Of a stretch of 64,000 nt of DNA, positions 16,829 through 25,955 are shown piece by piece; position 1 is the stretch's first letter; each line of letters opens with the position of its first letter. The notes beneath the pieces are model-generated. The model made no database searches, was not told the DNA's origin, and saw only the letters and a program-made list of their open reading frames with translations. The position numbers and the translations under genes were made by a program. The DNA comes from Tabrizicola sp. (GTDB taxonomy: Bacteria; Pseudomonadota; Alphaproteobacteria; Rhodobacterales; Rhodobacteraceae): positions 372,001 through 436,000 of the forward strand of contig NZ_JAUXZE010000035.1 in assembly GCF_030694085.1 (NCBI RefSeq), in the 5' to 3' direction.

Positions 16829-17374
16829 CTAGATTTTCACACTGGCGCGGGCCGCAACCATATGTGTAGCGGTTTCCAGCTCGTGCCAGGCGGTGCGGGC
16901 CATCGACCGGAAGACCATGATCTCGAAGGCGTAGTCACCCGTCCGCAGGATCACCGTATTCATGTGGTTCACCTGCGTCCGCAGTGCAGAGCCGACCGGG
17001 CAGGCGGTCAGCCGCAGGTCCATTGGCACCAGCCGTGCCAGGACATCGACTGCAGCCGGACCCGACACTTCCAGCACGGCCCAGCCGTCCGACTGGTCCG
17101 TAACTGCCGCACCCTCCAACTCCGGGGCGTCCACGCCAATCAGAAAGGCCTGCTCACGCCCGGTCCAGACGATCCGCGCACCCTTCTTTTCGGCAAAGCG
17201 GTTCGGCTCCGGCATCGCAAGGCCTATGGTTTTCAACCCCTTCGCCACCGTCTTCGCCGCGCCGGGCAGGACTGCGATCGAGGTAATCGGTCCAGCCTCG
17301 ACCTCAGCAAGCGTCACGCCCCCAAGAGCAAGGCTTCGCCCCTCAAGGGCCGATTTCGCGATAAGTTCAGGCAC
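16829..17374 (-). CDS. soxG: Sarcosine oxidase gamma subunit
   Basis: 181 aa. Typical SoxG content: SALEGRSLALGGVTLAEVE near the N-terminus, AWTGREQ-like VWTGREQAFLIG, LEVSGPAAVDVLARLVPMDL and GDYAFEIMVFRSMARTAWHE. It is the small structural subunit of the heterotetrameric enzyme that oxidises sarcosine to glycine. A GTG start at 17374 overlaps the soxA stop by 8 nt; the longer frame to 17488 only runs antisense-free inside soxA. Last gene of soxBDAG. Confidence 0.9.
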   Translation of the reverse strand: MPELIAKSALEGRSLALGGVTLAEVEAGPITSIAVLPGAAKTVAKGLKTIGLAMPEPNRFAEKKGARIVWTGREQAFLIGVDAPELEGAAVTDQSDGWAVLEVSGPAAVDVLARLVPMDLRLTACPVGSALRTQVNHMNTVILRTGDYAFEIMVFRSMARTAWHELETATHMVAARASVKI

Positions 17375-20276
17375 GCAGCTTCTCCCCGTCCGGGTCGTGG
17401 AACACGGGGTCGCAGACCTCGCAGAGGACGTCCAGCCCGCGCAGATGATCGACCAGCCGGATCTTCTCGCCATGCCGCGCGCGGCCATCCTTCAGAAAGC
17501 CCAGTCCCAGCCAGGCCCCCACCGTCGGCGACCAACAGATGCTTGTCACATAGCCCTGATCGGTCTCGCGGTGCACTTCGGTCCCCGGCACGAACAGATG
17601 CGCCCCGGCACTGATCGGCGCGCTGGCCTTCAGGCCGACCAGTTGCTCGCGTTCTGGGCCCCACATCCCCGGCCGCGTCGCCGCCGCCTTGCCGATGCAG
17701 TCCTTCTTCGCGCTGACCATCTTCTCCATCCCGATGTCATGCGCCGTGACGCGCCCATGAATCTCGGCATGGGTGATGAAGCCCTTCTCGATCCGCAACA
17801 CGTTCAGCGCCTCCATCCCGTAGGGCCCGCCGCCCATCGTCTCGGCTCGCGCAACCAGATCGCGGAACAAGGCCTCTCCATAGCGGGTGGGCACGGCAAG
17901 CTCATAGCCTTCCTCGCCCGAGAAACTGATACGGAACAGCCGACCATCGACCCCGCCGATCCGCACCGGTGCCACCCCCATGAAAGGCAGGTCCACCGGC
18001 ACTTCCAAGAACGAATTCACCAATGCCCGCGCCTTTGGCCCCGCGACGGCAAACTGCGCCCAGCTTTCGGTCACGCTGATGAACCGCACCTGCCAATCCG
18101 CGCAGAACGCCTGATGCACAAAGTCCAGATGCCGCATCACCAGACCCGCCGCTGCGGTGGTGGTGGTCATCAGGTAATGCCCCTCGCCCAACCGGGCCGA
18201 GGTGCCATCATCCAGCACCAGCCCATCCTCGCGCAGCATCAACCCATAGCGGACCCGGCCCACCGGCAATGTGCTGAACGTGTTGGTATAGACAAAGTCC
18301 AGGAACCGCCCCGCGTCCTTGCCCTGAATGTCGATCTTGCCCAGGGTCGAGACATCGGCCACGCCGACCGTCTCGCGCACCATGGTCACTTCCCGGTCGC
18401 AAGCCTCGCGCCAGGTCGCCTCACCCGGCTTCGGGAAATAGCTTGGCCGATACCACAGCCCCGCCTCGATCATCGGCGCGCCCCGGTCGCGGCTGGCCTG
18501 GTCGCTGGTCAGGAACCGCTGCGGCGCGAACCCCTCGGCCCTGCCCCCCGCCCCCATCGCGGCAATCGACACCGGGACATAGGGCGGTCGGAACGTGGTC
18601 ACCCCGGTCTCCGCAATCCCCCGCCCCGTCGCTTCCGCCAGCACCGCCAGCGCCGCAACGTTCGAGCTCTTGCCCTGATCGGGCGCCATCCCTTGCGTCG
18701 TGTAACGCTTCATATGCTCGACCGACCGGAAACCCTCCTGCGCGGCCAACTTCACGTCCTTGGTGGTCACGTCATTGGCAAAGTCCAGCCAGGCCCGGCC
18801 CTTCCCCTCGACCGCCCACAGCGCCTTCAGCGTATAAGGCATGTCCTCGGCCTCGGGCAGCAGGACCGACACCTTCCGGCCCAAAGCTTCCACGGCGCGC
18901 AAAGCCGCCGCATGACCCGTCGCCAGCGCCCCATGCGTCGACATCGACCCATTCGCCGCGCCCACGGCCACCAGCCCCGGCACCGCCCCCTCCATCGGGA
19001 CAAAGGCCGCCAGTTCCTCGCTCCAGCGTGGACGCCCGTTCATGTGGCAGGTCAGGTGGATCGTCGGGTTCCAGCCCCCCGACATCGCCAGACAGTCGGT
19101 CTCGATCTCGATGGTCTCGCTGCCTTTCCGCACCTGGATGCCCGCAAGCCCCAGGCGACCCCGGCTGCCAACAACCTCGGCCCCCACATGCACCGGGCAA
19201 TCCTCGACCGCGCTGGCATCGGGCCGCGGATCGATGATCGCCGCCACCTGGATGCCTGAGGCCATCAGGTCCCGCGCAACGCCCCGCGCCTGATCGGTAT
19301 TGGCGAAAAGCGTCACGCGCTTGCCCGGCACCACGCCATAGCGGTTGAGGTATGTCCGCACCGCCGAGGCCATCATGATCCCCGGCCGGTCGTTGTTCTC
19401 GAAGGCCACCGGCCGCTCCAAGGCACCGCTTGCCAGCACGGCATGCTTCGCCACGATCCGCCAGAAACACTCACGCGGCAGGTTCGGTCGGGCGGGCTTG
19501 TGCAGCCCCACCCGCTCCAGCGCGCCATAGGTGCCGCTGTCGTAGGCCCCGGTCACCGTGGTCCGCGCCATGATCCGCACGTTCGGCAGCGCCTGCAACT
19601 CGGCCAGCACCTGTGCCACCCAGTCGCCCGCAGGCACGCCACCAATGGTTCCGCCGTCCGAGAGCAACCGTCCGCCCAGCGCATGACTCTCCTCGCACAG
19701 GATCACGTCCGCGCCCGACCGCCCCGCCGTCAACGCGGCCATCAGACCCGCAGGGCCGGACCCGATCACCAGCACGTCGCAGAAGGCAAAGGCCTTCTCG
19801 TAAGTGCCCTCGTCATGCTTGCCGGACAAGCTCCCCAAGCCCGCGGCACGGCGGATGATCGGCTCGTAAAGCCCCTCCCAGAAGGCGCGCGGCCACATGA
19901 AGGTCTTGTAGTAGAACCCCGCCGACAGGAACGGCGACAGGTAATCGTTCACCGCCAGAAGGTCGAAGCGCAGCGAGCCAAGGCGGTTCTGGCTCCGGCA
20001 GTCCAGCCCCTCGAACACCTCCTGCATCGTCGCCCGCACGTTCGGCGTCTGGTTCGACGGCCCCACCACCTCCACCAGCGCGTTCGGCTCCTCCGACCCC
20101 GCGGTCAGCACCCCCCTGGGTCGGTGATACTTGAACGACCGCCCGACCAGCCGCACGTCATTGGCCAAGAGGGCCGAGGCCAAGGTGTCGCCTTTGTAGC
20201 CGGCATAATCCTTCCCGTCGAAACGGAAGCGCACCGGCTTCGTCCGGTCGACCAGACCCTTGCCGTCGATCCTCAT
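17367..20276 (-). CDS. soxA: Sarcosine oxidase alpha subunit
   Basis: 969 aa, normal length. N-terminal ferredoxin-like segment (VRFRFDGKDYAGYKGDTLAS), NAD-binding Rossmann motif VIGSGPAGLMAALTAGRSGA, then a C-terminal aminomethyltransferase (GcvT-like) folate-binding half from about residue 590 (WYRPSYFPKPGEATWREAC, FSGEEGYELAVP). The enzyme oxidises N-methylglycine and passes the methyl carbon to tetrahydrofolate. The start overlaps the soxD stop (ATGA). Confidence 0.97.
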   Translation of the reverse strand: MRIDGKGLVDRTKPVRFRFDGKDYAGYKGDTLASALLANDVRLVGRSFKYHRPRGVLTAGSEEPNALVEVVGPSNQTPNVRATMQEVFEGLDCRSQNRLGSLRFDLLAVNDYLSPFLSAGFYYKTFMWPRAFWEGLYEPIIRRAAGLGSLSGKHDEGTYEKAFAFCDVLVIGSGPAGLMAALTAGRSGADVILCEESHALGGRLLSDGGTIGGVPAGDWVAQVLAELQALPNVRIMARTTVTGAYDSGTYGALERVGLHKPARPNLPRECFWRIVAKHAVLASGALERPVAFENNDRPGIMMASAVRTYLNRYGVVPGKRVTLFANTDQARGVARDLMASGIQVAAIIDPRPDASAVEDCPVHVGAEVVGSRGRLGLAGIQVRKGSETIEIETDCLAMSGGWNPTIHLTCHMNGRPRWSEELAAFVPMEGAVPGLVAVGAANGSMSTHGALATGHAAALRAVEALGRKVSVLLPEAEDMPYTLKALWAVEGKGRAWLDFANDVTTKDVKLAAQEGFRSVEHMKRYTTQGMAPDQGKSSNVAALAVLAEATGRGIAETGVTTFRPPYVPVSIAAMGAGGRAEGFAPQRFLTSDQASRDRGAPMIEAGLWYRPSYFPKPGEATWREACDREVTMVRETVGVADVSTLGKIDIQGKDAGRFLDFVYTNTFSTLPVGRVRYGLMLREDGLVLDDGTSARLGEGHYLMTTTTAAAGLVMRHLDFVHQAFCADWQVRFISVTESWAQFAVAGPKARALVNSFLEVPVDLPFMGVAPVRIGGVDGRLFRISFSGEEGYELAVPTRYGEALFRDLVARAETMGGGPYGMEALNVLRIEKGFITHAEIHGRVTAHDIGMEKMVSAKKDCIGKAAATRPGMWGPEREQLVGLKASAPISAGAHLFVPGTEVHRETDQGYVTSICWSPTVGAWLGLGFLKDGRARHGEKIRLVDHLRGLDVLCEVCDPVFHDPDGEKLRA

Positions 20277-20536
20277 GCCTTGCGCTCCGCTACCAGTTCG
20301 ACGCCGGAAATCTCATGCGTCACTGTGTTCCGCGTGACGACCAGCCACTGGGCACAGCCCGCCTCGTGATACCAAAGGTCCTTTGTCACCCCCGCCGGAT
20401 TGTCCCGCAGATGCAGGTAGTTGTCCCAGTCGGCCAAGGGCGCACCCTCCGGGGGCCGATGCAGATAATCCTCCGCCCCGTAGTAGTAGAACTCCCGCCG
20501 GTCCCGGTCACCGCAAAGGGGGCATGTCAGGCGCAT
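20273..20536 (-). CDS. soxD: Sarcosine oxidase delta subunit
   Basis: 87 aa. Zinc-ribbon-like CPLCGDRDRREFYYYG at residues 5-20, then DWDNYLHLRDNPAG and WYHEAGCAQWLVVTRNT, all classic SoxD. It contributes the zinc-binding small subunit of heterotetrameric sarcosine oxidase. A family B repeat lies between it and soxB. Confidence 0.96.
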   Translation of the reverse strand: MRLTCPLCGDRDRREFYYYGAEDYLHRPPEGAPLADWDNYLHLRDNPAGVTKDLWYHEAGCAQWLVVTRNTVTHEISGVELVAERKA

Positions 20537-20550
20537 GGAAAGACCCCCGA

Positions 20551-20589
20551 TTTCATCTGTCCGAAAATATCCCCGCCGGAGGCATCCGC
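20551..20589 (-). repeat. Intergenic repeat family B, copy 2
   Basis: Same TGCCTCCGGCGGGGATATTT core as copies at 15.3 and 59.3 kb, on the minus strand, inside the 94-nt gap between soxB and soxD, so it is transcribed as part of the sox mRNA. Confidence 0.65.
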
Positions 20590-20630
20590 ATTATCCGCAA
20601 GGCGCAGGTGCAAGGTCATCACGCGCTCCC

Positions 20631-21881
20631 TCAGTGCAGGTTATGCTGCGACCCGGTGCCTTCTTCGTCCAGAAGATGCCCCGTCGCAAAGCGGTCCAGC
20701 CGGAACTTGGCGGCGACCTCGTGCGGCTCGCCGGTCGCCATCAGATGTGCCATGCACCAGCCTGAGGCAGGCACCGCCTTGAACCCCCCATAGTTCCAGC
20801 CGCAGTCGATGAACAATCCCTCGACATGCGTCTTGTCGATCACCGGAGACCCATCCGGCGACATGTCCATGATCCCGCCCCAGCTTCTCAGCACCTTTGC
20901 GCGGCCGATCATCGGCATCAGGGTCATCCCCGCTTCCATAACATGCTCTACCATCGGCAGGTTCCCGCGGGAGGCATAGGAGGCGTAGAAATCCAGATCC
21001 CCCCCGAACACCAACCCGCCCTTGTCGGACTGGCTGATATAGAAGTGCCCCATGCCGAAGCTGATCACATGGTTGATCACCGGCTTCAGCCCCTCGGTGA
21101 CAAACGCCTGCAAAACATGCGATTCAATCGGCAACCGCATCCCCGCCATCGCCGCGACCTGAGATGACCGTCCCGCCACCACGATCCCGACCTTCTTCGC
21201 CCGGATCGCCCCGCGCGTGGTCTGCACGCCCCGGACCACACCGCCCTCGATGTCGATCCCGGTGACCTCGCAGTTCTGGATCAGGTCCACCCCGCGCCGG
21301 TCCGCCCCCCGCGCATAGCCCCAGGCCACCGCGTCGTGCCGCGCACTCCCCCCGCGCGGATGCAACAGCCCGCCATAGATCGGGAACCGCGTGTTGTCGA
21401 AATCCAAGTAAGGCAGATGCTCCCGCACCCCGTCGCGGTCCAGAAGGATCGCGTCGTCGCCCTGATTGATCATCGCATTACCGCGCCGCACGAAAGCATC
21501 GCGCTGCCCGTCCGAATGGAACAGGTTGATCAGCCCGCGCTGCGAATGCATCACGTTGTAGTTCAGGTCGGACTCCAGCCCCTCCCACAGCTTCAGGCTG
21601 TGGCTGTAGAATTCCGAGTTCCCCGGCAGGAAATAGTTGGCCCGCACGATGGTGGTGTTCCGCCCGATGTTGCCGGACCCCAGATAGCCCTTTTCCAGCA
21701 CCGCGACATTGGTGATCCCGTGGTTCTTCGCCAGATAATACGCCGTCGCCAGCCCGTGCCCGCCGCCGCCGATGATGATGACGTCGTACTCTGACTTCGG
21801 CGAGGGATTGCGCCAGGCGGGCGTCCAGCCCTTGTTCCCGAACAAACCTTCGGCGATGACCTTCAGGCCGGAATAACGCAT
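20631..21881 (-). CDS. soxB: Sarcosine oxidase beta subunit
   Basis: 416 aa. FAD-binding Rossmann motif VIIIGGGGHGLATAYYLAK, GSGNIGRNTTIVRANY, and the GGSARHDAVAW block whose His is the covalent FMN site in characterised enzymes. C-terminal YGGFKAVPASGWCMAHLM. It is the flavoprotein subunit that oxidises sarcosine. The ATG at 21881 has GGGGAG at ideal spacing; the TTG at 21887 is less likely. First gene of soxBDAG; no glyA is attached here. Confidence 0.96.
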   Translation of the reverse strand: MRYSGLKVIAEGLFGNKGWTPAWRNPSPKSEYDVIIIGGGGHGLATAYYLAKNHGITNVAVLEKGYLGSGNIGRNTTIVRANYFLPGNSEFYSHSLKLWEGLESDLNYNVMHSQRGLINLFHSDGQRDAFVRRGNAMINQGDDAILLDRDGVREHLPYLDFDNTRFPIYGGLLHPRGGSARHDAVAWGYARGADRRGVDLIQNCEVTGIDIEGGVVRGVQTTRGAIRAKKVGIVVAGRSSQVAAMAGMRLPIESHVLQAFVTEGLKPVINHVISFGMGHFYISQSDKGGLVFGGDLDFYASYASRGNLPMVEHVMEAGMTLMPMIGRAKVLRSWGGIMDMSPDGSPVIDKTHVEGLFIDCGWNYGGFKAVPASGWCMAHLMATGEPHEVAAKFRLDRFATGHLLDEEGTGSQHNLH

Positions 21882-21992
21882 CGGCAAACTCCCCAGACCG
21901 GGCCATAAGACCGGGTCAGGGCCGCATATTCAAGACCGCACAAGGAATTCCTGCGCCCGCCGCGACAAACTGCGTCGCAAACGGATGCTGCG

Positions 21993-23405
21993 CTACTGGA
22001 CCATGCGGAAGTAGTCGAGCGACAGGTTGCCCTCCATGCCCGATCCGCAAAGGCCCATCTCCATGTTCGACGTGCCCGACACCGTGTCGCCCGAGATGAT
22101 CGAGGTGCCCCGCACTCCATCGCCATTGGCCGCGAACGAGATTTCCCGCAGCGCGATCAGTTGCCCGCCGTGGATCGAGACACCAGATGCGAAGTTCATG
22201 CCGCCCAGACTGATCAGCTGTGCCCCCCCGCCGGCGGCGCAGTTGTCGATCGCGCCGATCCGCGTGTCCGAGGACCCGGAGATCGAGCTTGCACCCCTGT
22301 GCAGCGTCGCAATCAGCCCGTTCTCCAACGCGCCGCCCGATCCAAAGCTGATCTGGCAGTTGGTGATCATCACCACATTGGTCAGCGCCTGGCGGATCTG
22401 CAGCTGCGTGCTGGTGCTTGAGCAGAAGACGTAATTGACCGCATTGGGCCGCAGCGCCAGGGCATCGTTGCGATCAAGCAGGTTCCGCCCGGCCTGGACC
22501 GAGTCGGAACTGGCGGCCGACGGCGACGGCTGTCCATTGACGATGGTGATATTCCGCGGCGGGGCGGTCAGATAGCCCAGTTGCCCATCGCGCGTCGCCA
22601 GCTGGATGTAGTTCCACATGGCTGCGATACCGCTGGAATACGGTGACGACGGAACCTCGCGCAGGGCGTTGATCAGGCGGATCTGCATGGCACCATAGCG
22701 CAGGGCCTGGGTCAGGCCCTCATTGGACCGGACACCCGAGGGCGGCATATCCAGCCGCGTCGAATCCGGCATGGAGACCACCGTGCCTTCTTCGAAATAG
22801 TTGTTGTTGTTGATCGACACGATGTCGTTCGAGTGGATGCAGAAGCCATCGACATAACTGTTGTTGCTTTGGATATCGACCATCTCTTCGGCAACGAAGC
22901 CTTCGCGCAGGCAGTCCGGCACATAGGTTTCAAACACCGACGCGGTGCGGACGTCGAACGAGTCGAATCCGGCGAACTTCAGCAGGTAGGTCGTCACCTC
23001 GTTCTCGCCGGCCGCGTCCCGGTGGGTCCAGACCCGGACCGCCGTGCGGGACGTCTCGTCCGGCGTGAAGGTGCGGTTGGCCCGGTTCCAGACGCCGAAC
23101 TCGATGTCCTGGGTCGACAGCACCTCGCCAAAGACACCCGGCGGCATGTTGGTCCGGCCCAGGGCCAGGGCGGCGGTCTTGGCGTCCTCCGGGGTGGCGT
23201 TCAGCGTGTAATTGCGCACGTACAGCGCTGAATGGGCCGTGGCATCAGCCGTCAGCTGCAAGTGGGTGCGTTGACTGATCGCGTTCGACACATCAACCGC
23301 CAGGCCGCCAACCGCCAGGAAGACGATCATGAAGATCAGGCCACCGCCCGTCATTCCCCCGTCTTCCGAGGCGGCAAACGATCTGGCTGCACGAAAACGC
23401 GACAT
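21993..23405 (-). CDS. TadG-like pilus-assembly/envelope protein
   Basis: 470 aa. A short cytoplasmic start, then one hydrophobic helix (GGGLIFMIVFLAVGGLAVDVSN) of the TadE/G pseudopilin type ending in the typical AVDVSNAISQRTHLQL. The long C-terminal part is rich in Ser, Asn and Gly with several Cys and is predicted to be periplasmic; it has no von Willebrand domain. Such proteins are linked to Flp/Tad pili. It starts one base after the upstream TadE stop. Confidence 0.82.
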   Translation of the reverse strand: MSRFRAARSFAASEDGGMTGGGLIFMIVFLAVGGLAVDVSNAISQRTHLQLTADATAHSALYVRNYTLNATPEDAKTAALALGRTNMPPGVFGEVLSTQDIEFGVWNRANRTFTPDETSRTAVRVWTHRDAAGENEVTTYLLKFAGFDSFDVRTASVFETYVPDCLREGFVAEEMVDIQSNNSYVDGFCIHSNDIVSINNNNYFEEGTVVSMPDSTRLDMPPSGVRSNEGLTQALRYGAMQIRLINALREVPSSPYSSGIAAMWNYIQLATRDGQLGYLTAPPRNITIVNGQPSPSAASSDSVQAGRNLLDRNDALALRPNAVNYVFCSSTSTQLQIRQALTNVVMITNCQISFGSGGALENGLIATLHRGASSISGSSDTRIGAIDNCAAGGGAQLISLGGMNFASGVSIHGGQLIALREISFAANGDGVRGTSIISGDTVSGTSNMEMGLCGSGMEGNLSLDYFRMVQ

Positions 23406-23406
23406 G

Positions 23407-23835
23407 TCAGAACTCCACTCTATGTTCGGCGGCGACCACCATCGTCATATCGATCATCAGCCCGAGGAACCCGATCTGGGCGATCTCGGCGGTTTCCATC
23501 GTGGCGCGGGTCCGCACCACGCGGTTCGTTTCGGTCGTGGTGATGGTCGCACTTGGCGACAGCCCCTGCAGCCGGGTCAGCGCATAGGCCTGCGCCTTGG
23601 TGATCCGCTCGGCCGGAGTGCCGGTAAACTGCCCCACCGAATAGAGCCGGTTGGTATCCTGCAGGACGCGGATCGCATGGGTGCGGCTCATGAACAGCAT
23701 GCTCGAGTCGACGATCAGCAGCAGAATCGCCAGGACAATGGGCAGCCAGAGCACGAACTCGATCGTCGAACTTCCGCCCTCTTGCCGCAAAAATGCCTTA
23801 AGTTTCCTTGCAATGCCATTCGTCGGAACTGTCAT
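23407..23835 (-). CDS. TadE-like pseudopilin
   Basis: 142 aa. FLRQEGGSSTIEFVLWLPIV then a hydrophobic helix (LAILLLIVDSSMLFM) is the TadE prepilin-like signature, with Glu at position 5 of the processed region (STIEFV). It is probably a minor Tad pseudopilin. The ATG at 23835 follows GGGGTGGGCGCC; the longer reading begins with TTG at 23853. Coupled to the TadG-like gene. Confidence 0.85.
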   Translation of the reverse strand: MTVPTNGIARKLKAFLRQEGGSSTIEFVLWLPIVLAILLLIVDSSMLFMSRTHAIRVLQDTNRLYSVGQFTGTPAERITKAQAYALTRLQGLSPSATITTTETNRVVRTRATMETAEIAQIGFLGLMIDMTMVVAAEHRVEF

Positions 23836-24170
23836 GGCGCCCACCCCGATCAATGATCACGTCGCTGGAAAATCCAACACAACCAAGGCTGTGAATATCT
23901 GACGCAACATTAACCGAAGTTAAACGGGCGCTAAGATCGGGACTACTTTGCGGCAAATCTATGGCACGCCGCGAGTGAGTTGGACTGGCTGCAATCCCTG
24001 ATTGCGCGAGGCCAGTGATGTGGCGGATTTATGTGCGACATCCCGATCGCCGAGGCCCTCTAGACGTCGCGACACAGCCTGTCTCCCTCCGAATCGGGCC
24101 ACCCGCGCGCACGCGACCGGGCGGGAGATCGTTACCTCCCAATCCGTCCCGCGCCGTGCTCGTGGACGAT
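23836..24170. other. Gene-free region between tadE (-) and the dehydrogenase (-)
   Basis: 335 nt without a convincing gene. It holds the tadE promoter, including a TTAA-N6-TTAA element (23910-23923) that resembles, with one base less spacing, a CtrA box. The part near 24171 is the 3' flank of the dehydrogenase; no clear terminator was seen. Confidence 0.5.
23910..23923. promoter_or_regulatory. CtrA-like TTAA-N6-TTAA element
   Basis: TTAACCGAAGTTAA, about 75 nt upstream of the tadE start. The classical CtrA consensus is TTAA-N7-TTAAC, so spacing is one short. CtrA control of tad genes is known in some Alphaproteobacteria. Weak evidence alone. Confidence 0.3.
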
Positions 24171-25604
24171 TTACAACCCCTTCGACCGATAGGTTTTCGC
24201 CACCCGGTCGATGGACACGATGTAGGCCGCCACCCGCAGGTCCTCGACGTCCTGACGGCTGTGCCAGACCGCGCGCATTGCCTGGTAGGCCGTGCGCATC
24301 GTGTCATCCAGGCCCGACCGCACCAGCGCCAGTTCGTCCGAGCCGGTCAGGAAGCGTTCCTTGAAGTCCTGGGCAAGCGACCAGCCCAGGCCTTCGTCCG
24401 AACTCAGCCGCTCCAGCTCCTCGACCAGAAGCCGGGACCGCGCCTCTTCGGCCCGGCGCTGCATCCGGCCAAAGCGGATGTGGGACAGGTTCTTGACCCA
24501 TTCGAAATAGGAAACGGTCACCCCGCCCGCATTGGCATACATGTCGGGGATGATCACGCAGCCCTTGCGGCGCAGGATCTCGTCGGCGCCGAAGGTGATG
24601 GGGCCATTGGCGGCCTCGATGATTAGCGGCGCCTTGATCCGGTCGGCATTGGACAGGTTGATCACCCCCTCCATCGCCGCAGGGATCAGCAGGTCGCACG
24701 GCTCTTCCAGCACGGCCGAGCCATCCGCCACGTGGGTCGCGTTCGGATAGCCCGCCAGCAGCCCGCCGTGCCGGTTCATCCACTGCCGGACATCCTCGAT
24801 GTCCAGGCCGTTCGCGTCCAGCAATGCCCCGTCCCGTTCGATCACCGCGATGACCTTGCAGCCGTCCTCCTCGCTCAGAAACTTGGCGGCGTGGTAGCCG
24901 ACGTTGCCAAGGCCCTGGACGATCACCCGCTTGCCGTCGAGACCGCCCGTCAAGCCTGCCTTGCCGATGTCCTCCGGGTGCCGGAAGAACTCGCGTAGCG
25001 CGTATTGCACGCCGCGCCCCGTCGCCTCGACCCGGCCCTGGATGCCCCCCGCATGCGGAGGTTTGCCGGTCACGCAGGCCTTGGCATTGATGTCCGTGGT
25101 GTTCATCCGCGCATATTGGTCGGCGATCCACGCCATCTCGCGCTCGCCCGTTCCCATGTCCGGGGCGGGGACGTTCTGGGCCGGATGGATCAGGTCGCGC
25201 TTGATCAGTTCATAGGCGAAGCGGCGGGTGATCTGTTCCAGCTCATGCTCGTCCCATTGCCGCGGATCGATGCACAATCCGCCCTTCGATCCGCCGAACG
25301 GCGTTTCCACCAAAGCGCATTTGTAGGTCATCAGCGCCGCCAGCGCCTCGACTTCGTCCTGGTTGACCGACAGCGCAAAGCGGATACCGCCCTTCACGGG
25401 TTCCATGTGTTCGGAATGAACCGACCGATAGCCGGTGAAAGTCTCGATCTTGCCGCGCAGGCGGACACCGAAGCGGACCGTGTAGGTCGAATTGCAGACG
25501 CGGATCTTCTGTTCCAGACCTGGGCTCAGGTCCATCAGTTTCGCGGCGCGGTTGAACATCAAATCAACGGATTCGCGAAAGCTCGGCTCTCCGGAAACGG
25601 CCAT
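24171..25604 (-). CDS. Glu/Leu/Phe/Val-type dehydrogenase (glutamate dehydrogenase family)
   Basis: 477 aa. MEPVKGGIRFALSVNQDEVE, LMTYKCALVETPFGGSKGGL (catalytic Lys in GGSKGG), PAPDMGTGEREMAWI, Rossmann VIVQGLGNVGYHAAKF and PCDLLIPAAMEGVI, with ANGPITFGADEIL. It reversibly deaminates glutamate or a related amino acid with NAD(P). The start at 25604 follows GGGAGGGACAGT; the open frame extends 285 nt further but that stretch is not protein-like. It lies between two groups of Tad-like genes. Confidence 0.9.
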   Translation of the reverse strand: MAVSGEPSFRESVDLMFNRAAKLMDLSPGLEQKIRVCNSTYTVRFGVRLRGKIETFTGYRSVHSEHMEPVKGGIRFALSVNQDEVEALAALMTYKCALVETPFGGSKGGLCIDPRQWDEHELEQITRRFAYELIKRDLIHPAQNVPAPDMGTGEREMAWIADQYARMNTTDINAKACVTGKPPHAGGIQGRVEATGRGVQYALREFFRHPEDIGKAGLTGGLDGKRVIVQGLGNVGYHAAKFLSEEDGCKVIAVIERDGALLDANGLDIEDVRQWMNRHGGLLAGYPNATHVADGSAVLEEPCDLLIPAAMEGVINLSNADRIKAPLIIEAANGPITFGADEILRRKGCVIIPDMYANAGGVTVSYFEWVKNLSHIRFGRMQRRAEEARSRLLVEELERLSSDEGLGWSLAQDFKERFLTGSDELALVRSGLDDTMRTAYQAMRAVWHSRQDVEDLRVAAYIVSIDRVAKTYRSKGL

Positions 25605-25955
25605 ACTGTCCCTCCCTGAACAGGCGGCACCGTGGGCCTGGCGCCGAGGCGGACCGTACGATCCGACCCGGCACTTGGGAACCCCGAAAGCGCGGCGAGT
25701 GGGCCTGTGGGACGGGCCCGGACAACGACGGCGGGGACCGCGGGGCCGCGAATCATTTTCCGGCCACTTTCCTTGACGAAGATTGAACGCGCTGGAAAAT
25801 TTTCGCGTTTGCAGAAAAACCCGCCGGATTCCCCCGGATTGTTTCCAGATTGTGGCAGCACACGCGGGCATCATCAGGAAATGCCACACTTCTGCCTGAT
25901 CCTATGCCTAAATCTTTGATCGATGCCCGGCAATTTCGGCTGGGGCGCTGCTGCA
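25605..25955. other. Intergenic promoter region
   Basis: 351 nt between the divergent dehydrogenase and TadG-like genes. It is less GC-rich near 25780-25920 than its surroundings, fitting promoters for both. I see no RNA gene, repeat copy or clear operator. An in-frame ATG at 25923 could lengthen the TadG-like protein by 11 residues. Confidence 0.5.

Noticed and set aside
16962..19259. 765-aa plus-strand open frame
   Set aside because: It is antisense to soxA/soxG; composition (Pro, Arg, His-rich) is typical of high-GC shadow frames.
25605..25889. 95-residue N-terminal extension of the Glu-family dehydrogenase
   Set aside because: The extension is Arg/Pro-rich and not family-like, whereas ATG 25604 has a strong Shine-Dalgarno.
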